NCBI RefSeq assembly: GCF_900115265.1
Contig: NZ_FOVU01000007.1
Span: 62,001 to 126,000 of the forward strand
DNA length: 64,000 bases
Origin: Bradyrhizobium sp. Ghvi
Lineage (GTDB): Bacteria > Pseudomonadota > Alphaproteobacteria > Rhizobiales > Xanthobacteraceae
Reading direction: 5' to 3'
This document shows, piece by piece, positions 7,911 to 16,325 of this stretch (its first letter is position 1; each line of letters begins with the position of its first letter). The notes under the pieces were generated by a model. It did no database searches and was not told the origin of the DNA. It was given only the letters and a program-made list of their open reading frames with translations. Position numbers and translations under genes: made by a program.

Positions 7911-8999
7911 TCAGCGTCCCACCTGCCCGCGGTCGCGCAGGAAATGATCGGCCAGCACGCACGCCATCATGGCTTCGCCGACGGGAACGGCGCGGATGCC
8001 GACGCAGGGGTCATGGCGGCCCTTGGTGAAGATCTCAGTCTCGGCGCCCTTGCGATCGACGGTCAGGCGCGGCTGGAGGATCGACGAGGTCGGCTTCACC
8101 GCGAAACGCACCACGATCGGCTGTCCCGTGGAGATGCCGCCCAAAATGCCGCCGGCATGGTTGGACAGGAAGCGCGTGCCGTCATTGCCGGTGCGCATCT
8201 CGTCGGCGTTCTCTTCGCCGGTGAGCTCGGCGGCACCGAAGCCGGCGCCGATCTCGACACCCTTCACCGCGTTGATGGTCATCATCGCGCCGGCCAGATC
8301 GGAATCGAGCTTGGCATAGATCGGCGCGCCAAGTCCTGCCGGCACGCCTTCGGCGACGATTTCGAGCACCGCGCCGATCGAAGAGCCGCTCTTGCGGATG
8401 CCGTCGAGATAGGTCTCGAAGAAGGCCGCCTTGTCCTTGTCCGGACAGAAGAACGGATTTTTGGCGATCTCGTCCCAGTCCCACTTCGCGCGGTCGATCT
8501 TGTGCGGCCCGATCTGCACCAGCGCGCCGCGCACCTTCACATCCGGCAGCACCTTCCGCGCGATCGCCCCGGCGGCGACGCGCATCGCGGTCTCCCGCGC
8601 CGAGGAACGGCCACCGCCGCGATAGTCGCGCAGGCCATACTTGGCTTCGTAAGTGAAGTCCGCATGACCGGGACGAAACTTGTCCTTGATGTCAGAATAG
8701 TCCTTCGAGCGCTGGTCGGTGTTCTCGATCAAGAGCCCGATCGGTGTGCCCGTGGTCACCTGCACGCCGGTCTCCGGATGCGCCATCACGCCGGACAGGA
8801 TTTTGACCTGATCCGCCTCCTGACGCTGGGTGGTGAAGCGCGACTGGCCCGGCTTGCGGCGATCGAGATCGCGCTGGATGTCGGCCTCGATGAGCGGGAT
8901 CATCGGCGGGCAGCCGTCGACCACGCAGCCAATCGCCACCCCGTGGCTTTCGCCGAAGGTGGTGACGCGGAACATGTGGCCGAAGGTGTTGAAGGACAT
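7911..8999 (-). CDS. aroC: Chorismate synthase
   Basis: This 362-residue enzyme catalyses the last shikimate-pathway step, EPSP to chorismate, using reduced FMN. Signatures include FGESHGVAIG near the N-terminus, RPGHADFTYEAKYG, RGGGRSSARET and GGISTGQPI. The start chosen is ATG 8999 (MSFNTFGHMF), which matches the usual chorismate synthase N-terminus; the frame to 9029 would add ten atypical residues. It follows the fabI/phosphatase genes on the same strand after a repeat-containing gap. Confidence 0.96.
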   Translation of the reverse strand: MSFNTFGHMFRVTTFGESHGVAIGCVVDGCPPMIPLIEADIQRDLDRRKPGQSRFTTQRQEADQVKILSGVMAHPETGVQVTTGTPIGLLIENTDQRSKDYSDIKDKFRPGHADFTYEAKYGLRDYRGGGRSSARETAMRVAAGAIARKVLPDVKVRGALVQIGPHKIDRAKWDWDEIAKNPFFCPDKDKAAFFETYLDGIRKSGSSIGAVLEIVAEGVPAGLGAPIYAKLDSDLAGAMMTINAVKGVEIGAGFGAAELTGEENADEMRTGNDGTRFLSNHAGGILGGISTGQPIVVRFAVKPTSSILQPRLTVDRKGAETEIFTKGRHDPCVGIRAVPVGEAMMACVLADHFLRDRGQVGR

Positions 9000-9090
9000 T
9001 CGCGGAAGCCGCCTTGTGCTGACAGTCAAAGTTTATGTTGCATGTCAACGTTCGTAGCCCCGAGGAGCACAGCGTTCAACCCTGTTCCCG

Positions 9091-9175
9091 TCATGCCGGG
9101 ATGGTCCGAAGGACCAGCCCCGGAATCTCCAGATTCCGGGTTCGGTGCTCCGCACCGCCCGGAATGGCGGTGGGT
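9091..9175. repeat. Dispersed palindromic intergenic repeat
   Basis: Three short hairpins lie in tandem: GGTCC/GGACC, CCGGAATCT/AGATTCCGG and CGGTGC/GCACCG. The unit resembles the element at 22211-22303 and lies between aroC and the upstream phosphatase gene. No coding potential is seen. Confidence 0.65.
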
Positions 9176-9179
9176 GGCC

Positions 9180-9779
9180 TTAACTATACTTATCCAGCCG
9201 GCCGTCGCGGAACACGTAGACGGCGCCCTGCTCGATATAGAGTTCCGCAGCGCTCACCGGGGTCTCCAGACCGAGCGAAACCATCAGCGCGCGGCAGGTG
9301 CCGCCATGGGCAACCGCGACCGTGTCGGTCCGGAGCTGGTCGTACCAGTCACGCACGCGGACCTGGACGTCGGCATAGGTCTCGCCACCCGCAGGCGCCA
9401 CGGTCCATTTGTCGGCGAGGCGCCGGGCATAGATTTCGGGATCTCTCGCCTCGCTTTCCGACAGCGTGAGCCCTTCCCAGACGCCATAACCGATCTCGCG
9501 CAGGCGATCGTCCAATGCGTAATCCGTCACAGGCAATTCGAGCTTGCCGCGCACCAGTTCCATGGTCTGGCGCGCACGGCCGAGCGGGCTCGACACATAA
9601 GGCAGCGCCGCCTTGTCGCGGCCGTCGCGCTCGAGGAGATCAGCGAGTATGAGGCCGGCCTGCGCGGCCTGACTGCGGCCGCGCGCATTCAGCGGAACGT
9701 CCTTGGTGCCCTGAAGCCGTCCGAGCGCATTCCATTCGGTCTCGCCGTGGCGAAGATAATAGATCGTGGGCACGGGCAT
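9180..9779 (-). CDS. Histidine phosphatase family protein
   Basis: This 199-residue protein of the phosphoglycerate mutase-like superfamily has the catalytic RHGETEWN at residues 10-17, SSPLGRARQTME, the acid/base Glu region and a second catalytic His in VAVAHGGTCR. Members include cofactor-dependent mutases and broad phosphatases; the substrate is not deducible. It starts 12 bases after the fabI stop, so it is probably cotranscribed with fabI. Confidence 0.9.
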   Translation of the reverse strand: MPVPTIYYLRHGETEWNALGRLQGTKDVPLNARGRSQAAQAGLILADLLERDGRDKAALPYVSSPLGRARQTMELVRGKLELPVTDYALDDRLREIGYGVWEGLTLSESEARDPEIYARRLADKWTVAPAGGETYADVQVRVRDWYDQLRTDTVAVAHGGTCRALMVSLGLETPVSAAELYIEQGAVYVFRDGRLDKYS

Positions 9780-9791
9780 TGCGGGTGGTGA

Positions 9792-10613
9792 TCAGTCCTT
9801 CGGCGCCGCGCCGGATGCCTCGGGCCGGCCCATGCCCAGCACGTTGTAACCGGAATCGACGTGATGGATCTCGCCGGTGACGCCGCGCGACATGTCGGAC
9901 AGGAAATAGACCGCGCTGTCGCCGACCTCCTCGATCGTGACGTTGCGCCGTAGCGGTGCGTTGACCTCGTTATATTTCAGGAGCAGGCGAGAATCCGAGA
10001 TGCCGGCGAAGGCAAGCGTCTTGATCGGACCGGCGGAAATCGCATTGACGCGGATCGCCTTCTCGCCGAGATCGGCGGCGAGGTATCGCACGCTCGCTTC
10101 GAGCGCCGCCTTCGCCACACCCATCACGTTATAGCGCGGCATCCACTTCTCGGCGCCGTAGTAGCTGAGCGTGAGGATCGAGCCGCCGTCGGCCATGAGC
10201 TTCTCGGCGCGCTGCGCCAGCGCGGTCAGCGAGTAGCAGGAGATCAGCATCGACTTGGAGAAGTTTTCCGCCGTGGTGTCGACATAGCGGCCGTCGAGCT
10301 GTTCGCCATAGGCGATGGCGTGCACGACGAAATCGATCTTGCCCCACTTTTCCTTGAGGGCGTCGAAGGCCGCATCGATCGTCGCGGCGTCGGTAACGTC
10401 GCAATGACCGAGTACCAGCGCGCCGAGTTCGGCAGCCAATGGCTCGACGCGCTTCTTCAACGCATCGCCCTGATAGGTGAAGGCGAGCTCGGCACCAGCC
10501 GCCCGGCATGCCTTGGCGATGCCCCAGGCGATCGAACGGTTGTTGGCAACGCCGAGGATCACCCCGCGCTTGCCTTGCATCAGTCCCTGCATCAGACCTG
10601 AATTCTGCGCCAT
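9792..10613 (-). CDS. fabI: Enoyl-[acyl-carrier-protein] reductase (NADH)
   Basis: This 273-residue FabI reduces trans-2-enoyl-ACP in type II fatty acid synthesis. Evidence is the divergent SDR nucleotide loop GVANNRSIAWGIA, the strand LVLGHCDVTD, and the catalytic Tyr-x6-Lys in YNVMGVAK. The substrate loop reads SAGPIKTLAFAGI. The start at 10613 fits, though a Met seven residues later is possible. It is divergent from the sigma factor gene at 10786. Confidence 0.96.
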   Translation of the reverse strand: MAQNSGLMQGLMQGKRGVILGVANNRSIAWGIAKACRAAGAELAFTYQGDALKKRVEPLAAELGALVLGHCDVTDAATIDAAFDALKEKWGKIDFVVHAIAYGEQLDGRYVDTTAENFSKSMLISCYSLTALAQRAEKLMADGGSILTLSYYGAEKWMPRYNVMGVAKAALEASVRYLAADLGEKAIRVNAISAGPIKTLAFAGISDSRLLLKYNEVNAPLRRNVTIEEVGDSAVYFLSDMSRGVTGEIHHVDSGYNVLGMGRPEASGAAPKD

Positions 10614-10785
10614 TTCTTCACGTCCCGTCGAACTGGATCTAAGGTCTGGAGGTACACCAGCCCTCCCCGGCGGTACAGTCCTAATACGCGGCGATAACGC
10701 TGTTTCCCGGGCCGGAATAGCCGTTCCGTTCGGGTGTTATGATCAGTGAGGCGCTTGCGCCGAACGGCAGGACATCAAAGACGGC

Positions 10786-11274
10786 ATGAGCGCGTTTCGC
10801 CAGAGTGTGGAAGCCATGATCCCGGCGTTGCGCCGCTACGCCCGCGCGCTCACGCGCGATGCGGATGCGGCCGACGATCTGGTGCAGGACACACTGGTGC
10901 GTGCGTTGCGTTCGGAGCGATTGTTTCTCGGAGGCGACGTCAGGAGCTGGCTCTACACGATCCTGACCAACCTCAACAAGAACCGGCGGCGCTCGCTGGC
11001 AAGGCGGCCGCAATTCATGCAGCTGACGGAGAACAACCCGGATGCCAGCGGGACGGAGGCTGAGGGGCGCGATATCGAGAAGGCGCTCTCGACGCTGGTC
11101 GAGGAGCAACGCTCGGTGCTGCTGCTGGTGATGCTGGAGGGCATGAGCTACCGCGAGGTCGCCGACATCCAGGGCGTGCCGATCGGCACCGTCATGTCCC
11201 GCTTGGCGCGCGCGCGCGCACACGTCAAAGCATCGCTGGAGGGCGAGCGCCCGGCGCTCAGGCGGGTGAAATGA
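10786..11274 (+). CDS. ECF-type RNA polymerase sigma factor
   Basis: This 162-residue protein contains only sigma regions 2 and 4. Region 2 reads DADAADDLVQDTLVRAL with a WLYTILTN segment; region 4 ends with MSYREVADIQGVPIGTVMSRLARAR, a typical helix-turn-helix. It is followed by an anti-sigma gene, the usual ECF pair arrangement. It is not the PhyR-linked EcfG factor, whose genes normally neighbour phyR/nepR, which are absent here. The controlled promoters are unknown. Confidence 0.92.
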   Translation: MSAFRQSVEAMIPALRRYARALTRDADAADDLVQDTLVRALRSERLFLGGDVRSWLYTILTNLNKNRRRSLARRPQFMQLTENNPDASGTEAEGRDIEKALSTLVEEQRSVLLLVMLEGMSYREVADIQGVPIGTVMSRLARARAHVKASLEGERPALRRVK

Positions 11275-11380
11275 TGGCAGGATCGATGCATCGCGTGTGC
11301 CGCATCTCCTGCACGGGGAGAGAAGCAGCGCAATTGAACCGCGTGAGATATTTTGGGCTGCAGAGCCAGAGACGACCAAT

Positions 11381-12154
11381 ATGAATGACCGCAACATTCC
11401 AATCACCGAAGACGAGTTGCACGCCTTGGTCGATGGCGAGCTGCCGCCCGAGCGCCGCGCCGATGTCGAGGCTTGGCTTGCCGCCCACCCTGAGGATGCC
11501 GAGCGGGTACAGTCCTGGCGCACCATGGCCGAGATGCTGCATGCCCGCTATGACAGCGTCGCCCAGGAGCCGGTGCCGGCCCGGCTGGAGCTCGAGCGGC
11601 TGGAGCGCCGTCCACGGCAATGGCTCTACGGGGCGGTGGCGGCCACGCTGGTCGCTTTCGTCGCCGGCGGCACGGCCGGCTGGGTCGCGCATGGCGCCGC
11701 CAACGCGCCCTCGACCTTCCAGAGCTTTACGGAGGACGCGCTCGACGCGCACCGCCTCTATGTGGTCGAGGTCCGCCACCCGGTCGAGGTTCCCGGTAAT
11801 GAGCGCGACCATCTCCAGGCCTGGCTGACGCGGCGCTGCGGCTGGACCGTGTTCGCGCCGAACCTGGAGGCGAGCGGGCTGAAACTGGTCGGCGGCCGGC
11901 TGCTGCCGGGGCCGAGCGGACCCGCTTCGTTCCTGATGTATGAGGGCGCCTCGGGCGAGCGCTACACGATCTACACCGCCAAGACCGAGACCGGCGAGAC
12001 GCAGATGCGCTACGCCAGGACGGACAAGGACGGGGCGCTGTTCTGGGCCGAGCGCGGCGTCGGGTATGTCGTCAGCGGCGGCGGCGCCGACCGTGATCGC
12101 CTGACCAAGGTTGCGCAGGCGGTCTACGACCAAGCCGAGAAACACGGCGGCTAA
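11381..12154 (+). CDS. Transmembrane anti-sigma factor
   Basis: The 257-residue product begins with a cytoplasmic anti-sigma segment (DELHALVDGELPPERR), has one TM helix at about residues 88-108 (LYGAVAATLVAFVAGG), and a periplasmic domain of about 145 residues. The Zn-binding HxxxCxxC motif of ZAS proteins is absent. The start is ATG 11381, because the upstream extension from 11297 does not look coding. It follows the ECF sigma gene by about 106 bases and presumably sequesters that factor until an envelope signal arrives. Confidence 0.85.
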   Translation: MNDRNIPITEDELHALVDGELPPERRADVEAWLAAHPEDAERVQSWRTMAEMLHARYDSVAQEPVPARLELERLERRPRQWLYGAVAATLVAFVAGGTAGWVAHGAANAPSTFQSFTEDALDAHRLYVVEVRHPVEVPGNERDHLQAWLTRRCGWTVFAPNLEASGLKLVGGRLLPGPSGPASFLMYEGASGERYTIYTAKTETGETQMRYARTDKDGALFWAERGVGYVVSGGGADRDRLTKVAQAVYDQAEKHGG

Positions 12155-12474
12155 GCAACCGCGCGAGCGGTGCCTCGATTCCGTCATTGAAAATCTGGAA
12201 TCAGGACATGGGCGCGTCTCATTATCGCACCGGGTGTTCACACGAATATGAGCGGCGTTCGATCCGCCGATCGACGCGGGCGGCCTCGATTGGGGTTTTT
12301 GGTACCGCGCTGGTCCCCCTCTCGAGGCCGCACCTTTTTATCGGCTGCCCCGCCGGACAGTCGACACGCCGTACACGTCAGCGTTGAAGCGCGATCCGCG
12401 CTTCAAGCGTATGTTGAGCATCATCCTGTCGGGAAGAGAATGCTCCGATCGTCGACTCAAATGCGGACGGCGCC
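12155..12474. other. Gene-free interval downstream of the anti-sigma gene
   Basis: This 320-base stretch between convergent genes (anti-sigma on plus, DnaJ-like on minus) has no convincing ORF. The only structure seen is the hairpin at 12280-12339. Confidence 0.6.
12280..12339 (+). terminator. Long hairpin with T-run, possible terminator
   Basis: GCGGCCTCGA (12280-12289) pairs perfectly with TCGAGGCCGC (12322-12331), extended by an inner GGGG/CCCC, and is followed by CTTTTT (12334-12339). It lies 125 bases beyond the anti-sigma stop, so it may end that transcript. The loop is large, which lowers confidence. Confidence 0.5.
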
Positions 12475-13437
12475 CTAGCCGAGCCCGCTTCGCGGATTAT
12501 AGGGGTGTTGGTCCCGCCACTTTTCCATCAATGCTTCAAGCTCGGCGTCGTTCCCGTCCGGTAGCATAATCCTGATGGTGACGAAGAGATCCCCCGTTCC
12601 GCCCGATTTCGGCAAGCCCTTGCCTTTGAGGCGGAAGGTCCGACCGCTGGAGGTGTTTTTCGGGACCGACAGTTCCACTGCATTGCCGAGCGTGGGCACG
12701 CGCACCTTGCCACCAAGAACAGCCTCATAAAGCGTGACCGGCAGGTCGATCCTGAGGTCGGCCCCGTCGATCTTGAAGAACGGGTGCGGCGCGATGTTGA
12801 TGGTAATCAGGAGGTCGCCGGGCGGGTGACCTTGGGCCGTCTCGCCCTGCCCCCGCAGCCGGATCTGCTGACCCTCGATTACACCGGCCGGAATCTTGAC
12901 ATTGAGTTCCTTGCCGTTCGGCAGCCGAACGCGCTTCTCGCCGCCTTTGACAGACTCTTCCAGAGAGACCGACATGGCGACATTGACGTCAAGATCGAGC
13001 CCGATCCCGCCGGTGTCGAATTCGAACTGAGCGCCGCCGCCGGCACCGGGCCGCGCGCCGCGCATCCCGCCGCCGAACATGCTGTTGAGGATGTCCTCGA
13101 ACGCGCCCGCGCCCTGGCCGGGGCCTGCTCCGCCACGGAAGCTGTAGCTCTCAAACCCTCCGGGACCGGCGCGACCGCGCGGCCCGCCGCCGCCAGGAAA
13201 GCCCTGGAAGCGCGGCTTGCCCTCGGCGTCGATCTCGCCGCGATCGAACTGCTTGCGCTTGTCCTCGTCGCCGATGATCTCATTGGCCGAATTGATCTCG
13301 GAGAAGCGCTCGGCGGCCTTGGGATCACCCTTGTTGCTGTCGGGATGATGCTTCTTGGCCAGCTTGCGATAGGCGCTCTTGATTGCGGCAGCGGTTGCGC
13401 TCCGCGGCACCCCCAAGACCTCATAGGGGTCGCGCAT
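12475..13437 (-). CDS. DnaJ-like co-chaperone without zinc finger (CbpA type)
   Basis: This is a 320-residue J-domain protein. The J-domain (about residues 1-70) has the essential HPD in KKHHPDSN. A Gly/Phe-rich linker spans about residues 78-135, then two DnaJ C-terminal beta domains (VKIPAGVIEGQQIRLRGQG). The Cys-rich CxxCxGxG repeats of true DnaJ are missing, so it is a class II co-chaperone of DnaK. Whether it is a nucleoid-associated CbpA orthologue cannot be told. Confidence 0.92.
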   Translation of the reverse strand: MRDPYEVLGVPRSATAAAIKSAYRKLAKKHHPDSNKGDPKAAERFSEINSANEIIGDEDKRKQFDRGEIDAEGKPRFQGFPGGGGPRGRAGPGGFESYSFRGGAGPGQGAGAFEDILNSMFGGGMRGARPGAGGGAQFEFDTGGIGLDLDVNVAMSVSLEESVKGGEKRVRLPNGKELNVKIPAGVIEGQQIRLRGQGETAQGHPPGDLLITINIAPHPFFKIDGADLRIDLPVTLYEAVLGGKVRVPTLGNAVELSVPKNTSSGRTFRLKGKGLPKSGGTGDLFVTIRIMLPDGNDAELEALMEKWRDQHPYNPRSGLG

Positions 13438-13546
13438 ACGTCACGTCTCCTCTTGAGATATCAAAATGTTCAAAGGGCTCCCCGCCCCACCTGAGCCTCA
13501 TGTGGGGGCGAGTGGCATTTTTGCAACTAGTCAGAACAGCCGAATC

Positions 13547-13975
13547 CTAGCGACGCCACGGCTTTAGCGTATGAATCTCCCAACGGCCATGGCTGCTTTG
13601 GCAGCCAGCCCCCTGGAGCCAGCTTTCGGTACTACCGTTGACGTAGCTCGCCAGGAAATCGCGGCACTTGCGGCCATCCTCGGCGGCGTAGGACTGTGCG
13701 ATCGGCGTTACCGAACCGCGCGCGCCGGTTTCCGGATTCTCCCAGTGCTGGCTGGCGTCCTTGTCGCCCATGCTCAGCACGTCTGAGGCGGCGTTGCGGG
13801 CGAAGGCGAGATCGGTCTCGGTCGGCGGGGCGTCCTTCGCCGGCCGCGCGATCGAACCGGTGAGGTCATTGTCGTCGGCCTTGGCGTAAGCGCCGGCGTC
13901 AGTGCGGGACACACTGCAACCGCTAGCGCCGAGCCCGATCAGAATCATTGCCGCCATGAAGCCCGACATCCGCAT
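13547..13975 (-). CDS. RT0821/Lpp0805-type surface lipoprotein
   Basis: With the start at 13975 this is a 142-residue protein with an N-terminal hydrophobic segment ending in GLGASGC, a plausible lipobox with Cys as lipid attachment site. The C-terminal half has the 17-kDa surface-antigen-like pattern (SVTPIAQSY, CRDFLASYV, GAGCQ, WEI). The longer frame to 14110 would overlap pdxH and lacks a signal. It is divergent from pdxH and probably outer-membrane associated. Confidence 0.75.
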   Translation of the reverse strand: MRMSGFMAAMILIGLGASGCSVSRTDAGAYAKADDNDLTGSIARPAKDAPPTETDLAFARNAASDVLSMGDKDASQHWENPETGARGSVTPIAQSYAAEDGRKCRDFLASYVNGSTESWLQGAGCQSSHGRWEIHTLKPWRR

Positions 13976-14067
13976 CGCCGATAGGCCAACGCGTTCCCAT
14001 GCCCTATATAGAGCAAGAGCAGACAAAAGCGCGCTTTGGGCCGCAGGACGCAATTCGGACTCCAGAC

Positions 14068-14709
14068 ATGACCGACACGACCTCGATGAAACACCAGACA
14101 CTCTTAACATCCGGTGATTTCACTGCCGCCGACGAGCCATTTGCGCTGTTCGAGGCCTGGCTGAACGAGGCCATCAAGAGCGAGCCGAACGATCCGAACG
14201 CCATGGCGCTCGCAACCGTCGATCAGGATGGCCTGCCCGATGTGCGCATGGTGCTGATGAAAGGCTTCGATAGCGAGGGGTTCGTCTTCTACAGCCACAT
14301 CGCCAGCCAGAAAGGCCGCGAACTCGCCGCAAATCCTAAAGCGGCGTTACTTTTTCACTGGAAGTCGCTGCGCCGCCAGGTCCGTATCCGTGGCAACGTG
14401 ACGCCGGTGACCGATGCCGAGGCCGACGCTTATTTCGCCACCCGGCCGAAGCAGGCGCAGATCGGTGCCTGGGCGAGCAAGCAATCGCAGCCGCTGGAGA
14501 GCCGCTTCGCCTTCGAGCAGGCGATCGCCAAGGTTGCGGCCAAGCACGTCATCGGCGAGGTGCCGCGGCCGCCCGGCTGGAGCGGCTGGCGCATCACGCC
14601 TGTGCGGATCGAGTTCTGGCACGACCGCCCCTTCCGCCTGCACGATCGCATCGAATTTCGTCGTGACGCGGCGGGCCATCCATGGTCCAAGACGCGGATG
14701 TATCCTTGA
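14068..14709 (+). CDS. pdxH: Pyridoxamine 5'-phosphate oxidase
   Basis: This 213-residue FMN-dependent oxidase converts PNP/PMP to pyridoxal 5'-phosphate. It has the family FMN/substrate motifs PDVRMVLMKGFD, FYSHIASQKGREL, ALLFHWKSLRRQVRIRG, SKQSQPL and the C-terminal RIEFWHDRPFRLHDR. The start at 14068 (MTDTTSMKHQ) gives the normal family length; the frame to 13999 adds 23 atypical residues. The next gene, an SDR, follows 32 bases later. Confidence 0.95.
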   Translation: MTDTTSMKHQTLLTSGDFTAADEPFALFEAWLNEAIKSEPNDPNAMALATVDQDGLPDVRMVLMKGFDSEGFVFYSHIASQKGRELAANPKAALLFHWKSLRRQVRIRGNVTPVTDAEADAYFATRPKQAQIGAWASKQSQPLESRFAFEQAIAKVAAKHVIGEVPRPPGWSGWRITPVRIEFWHDRPFRLHDRIEFRRDAAGHPWSKTRMYP

Positions 14710-14741
14710 GCCTTGTCTCGACCGTTAGGCCGACCTGAAAG

Positions 14742-15500
14742 ATGTCCATGCCGCATTCGTCCAATGCGCCGCGCCGCACGCTGCTCCTGACCGGAGCGAG
14801 CCGCGGTATCGGCCACGCCACCGTGATCCGCTTCTCGTCGGCGGGTTGGCGCGTCATTACCTGCTCGCGGCATCCCTTTCCCGAGGACTGCCCGTGGGAT
14901 GCGGGGCCTGAAGACCACATCCAGGTCGATCTCGGCAACCCGGAGGACACCGCGCGCGCGATCACCGAGATCCGCAATCGGCTCGAAGGTGGCACGCTGC
15001 ACGCTCTCGTCAACAACGCCGCCATCTCTCCGAAGGGCCCGGGCGGCGCCCGGCTCGGCTCTGTCGACACGGACCTCGACACCTGGACGCACGTCTTCCA
15101 TGTCAACTTTTTCGCGCCGATCATGATGGCGCGCGGGTTGATCGAGGAGTTGAAGGCGGCCAAGGGTTCGGTCGTGAACGTCACCTCGATCGCAGGCTCG
15201 CGCGTGCATCCCTTTGCCGGTGCGGCCTACGCCACCTCGAAAGCGGCGCTCGCCGCGCTGACGCGCGAGATGGCTTCCGATTTCGGCCGCGTCGGAATCC
15301 GCGTCAACGCGATCGCGCCGGGCGAGATCGACACTTCGATCCTGTCGCCGGGCACTGAGAAGATCGTCGAGCAGCAGATCCCGATGCACCGGCTCGGCAC
15401 GCCCGACGAGGTCGCCAAGATCATCTATGTGCTGTGTACCGATACCAGTTCTTACGTCAACGGCGCCGAGATCCACATCAACGGCGGCCAGCACGTTTGA
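14742..15500 (+). CDS. SDR family oxidoreductase
   Basis: This 252-residue classical short-chain dehydrogenase/reductase has the cofactor loop TGASRGIG at about residues 13-20, NNAAISP, the catalytic Ser region (VNVTSIAGS) and YATSK (Tyr-x3-Lys). The C-terminal INGGQHV ending is typical. It follows pdxH by 32 bases on the same strand. The substrate is unknown. Confidence 0.9.
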   Translation: MSMPHSSNAPRRTLLLTGASRGIGHATVIRFSSAGWRVITCSRHPFPEDCPWDAGPEDHIQVDLGNPEDTARAITEIRNRLEGGTLHALVNNAAISPKGPGGARLGSVDTDLDTWTHVFHVNFFAPIMMARGLIEELKAAKGSVVNVTSIAGSRVHPFAGAAYATSKAALAALTREMASDFGRVGIRVNAIAPGEIDTSILSPGTEKIVEQQIPMHRLGTPDEVAKIIYVLCTDTSSYVNGAEIHINGGQHV

Positions 15501-15555
15501 TCCGATAGCGTCATCGCGCTGCAGTGACGGAGCCTTGGCGACACCTTCGCGATCG

Positions 15556-15690
15556 TGTCCCGGACGCGCTGCAACGCTAGGCGTTGCTGCGCAGAGCCGG
15601 GACCCACCGTGACACGGCACGCTTGGTGAGATGGGCCCCGGCTCTGCGGCGCACCGTCAAAGAGACGCTGCGCTGCGTCCGGGGCACGAG
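15556..15690. repeat. Nested inverted-repeat element
   Basis: Outer arms (TGTCCCGGACGCGCTGC and its near-complement ending near 15690) enclose inner arms CGCAGAGCCGGGACCCA (15590-15606) and TGGGCCCCGGCTCTGCG (15632-15648), which match at 16 of 17 positions. It is typical of intergenic palindromes dispersed in Bradyrhizobium-type genomes. Confidence 0.75.
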
Positions 15691-15717
15691 AGCAGAATGT
15701 GGCGCACCTCGCCATAC

Positions 15718-15801
15718 CGTCATTGCGAGCGAAGCGAAGCAATCCGGACTGCCTCAACGATGGCAGTCTGGATTGCTTCGTCGCTTTACTTCGCGATGAC
15801 C
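15718..15801. repeat. Dispersed palindrome of the CATTGCGAGCGAAGC type
   Basis: The arms AGCGAAGCAATCCGGACTGCC and GGCAGTCTGGATTGCTTCG form a long imperfect hairpin bounded by CGTCATTGCGA and TCGCGATGAC. This type of element is widespread in intergenic regions of alphaproteobacteria. Confidence 0.8.
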
Positions 15802-15884
15802 GAAACTTGGCGAAATGGTCGGGGAAGCAAGGCGATCCAGACAACGCCGCCGCAAGACTGGATCGCCCGCCTTCCTTCCGCTTC

Positions 15885-16118
15885 TCAGTCCAGGCGAATT
15901 CGACGCGACCGGTCGCGCAGCCTCAACGTTGCAGCATTCGGAGCGGCAGCGTCGAACGCGCTCGAGCAGTCGTCATCGTTCTCGCCGTCGAGCAGCGGAG
16001 CACCACAGTGTCGGCAAATGCGCGCCGACAACGACGGCGCCTTGCCGCTCGCCGCGATCTGACGATAGCTGGTCAGGTCGATGACGTTGCGGGGCGTCGT
16101 TATGTGTTTCTCAACCAT
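15885..16118 (-). CDS. Small protein with a single CxxC knuckle
   Basis: This 77-residue hypothetical protein has ICRHCGAPLLDGEND in the middle, one zinc-ribbon-like CxxC half-site with another Cys about 15 residues later, and a basic C-terminal tail (RLRDRSRRIR). Codon use looks coding. No paired second knuckle is seen, so metal binding would need dimerisation or is absent. Function is unknown. Confidence 0.6.
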   Translation of the reverse strand: MVEKHITTPRNVIDLTSYRQIAASGKAPSLSARICRHCGAPLLDGENDDDCSSAFDAAAPNAATLRLRDRSRRIRLD

Positions 16119-16325
16119 GGTTGTTCCTCGCGGCTAACCCGCTACTTATCGCAGACAAGTTTCGCGCAAACGTTCAGCGCACCGCTCAAATTTTACCGGA
16201 GGAATTGGGGCGCGGCACACGCATCACAGCGCAGCCGCAATGACGATCTATTCTGCGACACCATCAGCCTTGTCTTGGCGAACGGCGTAAGGTCTCGGTC
16301 ACTATTTCGAAAGCGCTGGGCCGGC

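Larger units (their letters stand above)
15501..15884. other. Gene-free interval filled by dispersed repeats
   Basis: The interval between the SDR gene and the minus-strand small zinc-ribbon-like gene is almost fully accounted for by the two palindromic elements listed at 15556-15690 and 15718-15801. No gene is supported. Confidence 0.7.

Noticed and set aside
7944..9791. A 615-residue plus-strand frame opposite aroC and the phosphatase gene
   Set aside because: Both minus-strand genes are clearly identified; the frame spans two genes and an intergenic repeat.
10681..10785. EcfG-like promoter before the ECF sigma gene (GGAAT...TGTT)
   Set aside because: The -35 core deviates from GGAAC, so the match is too weak to report.
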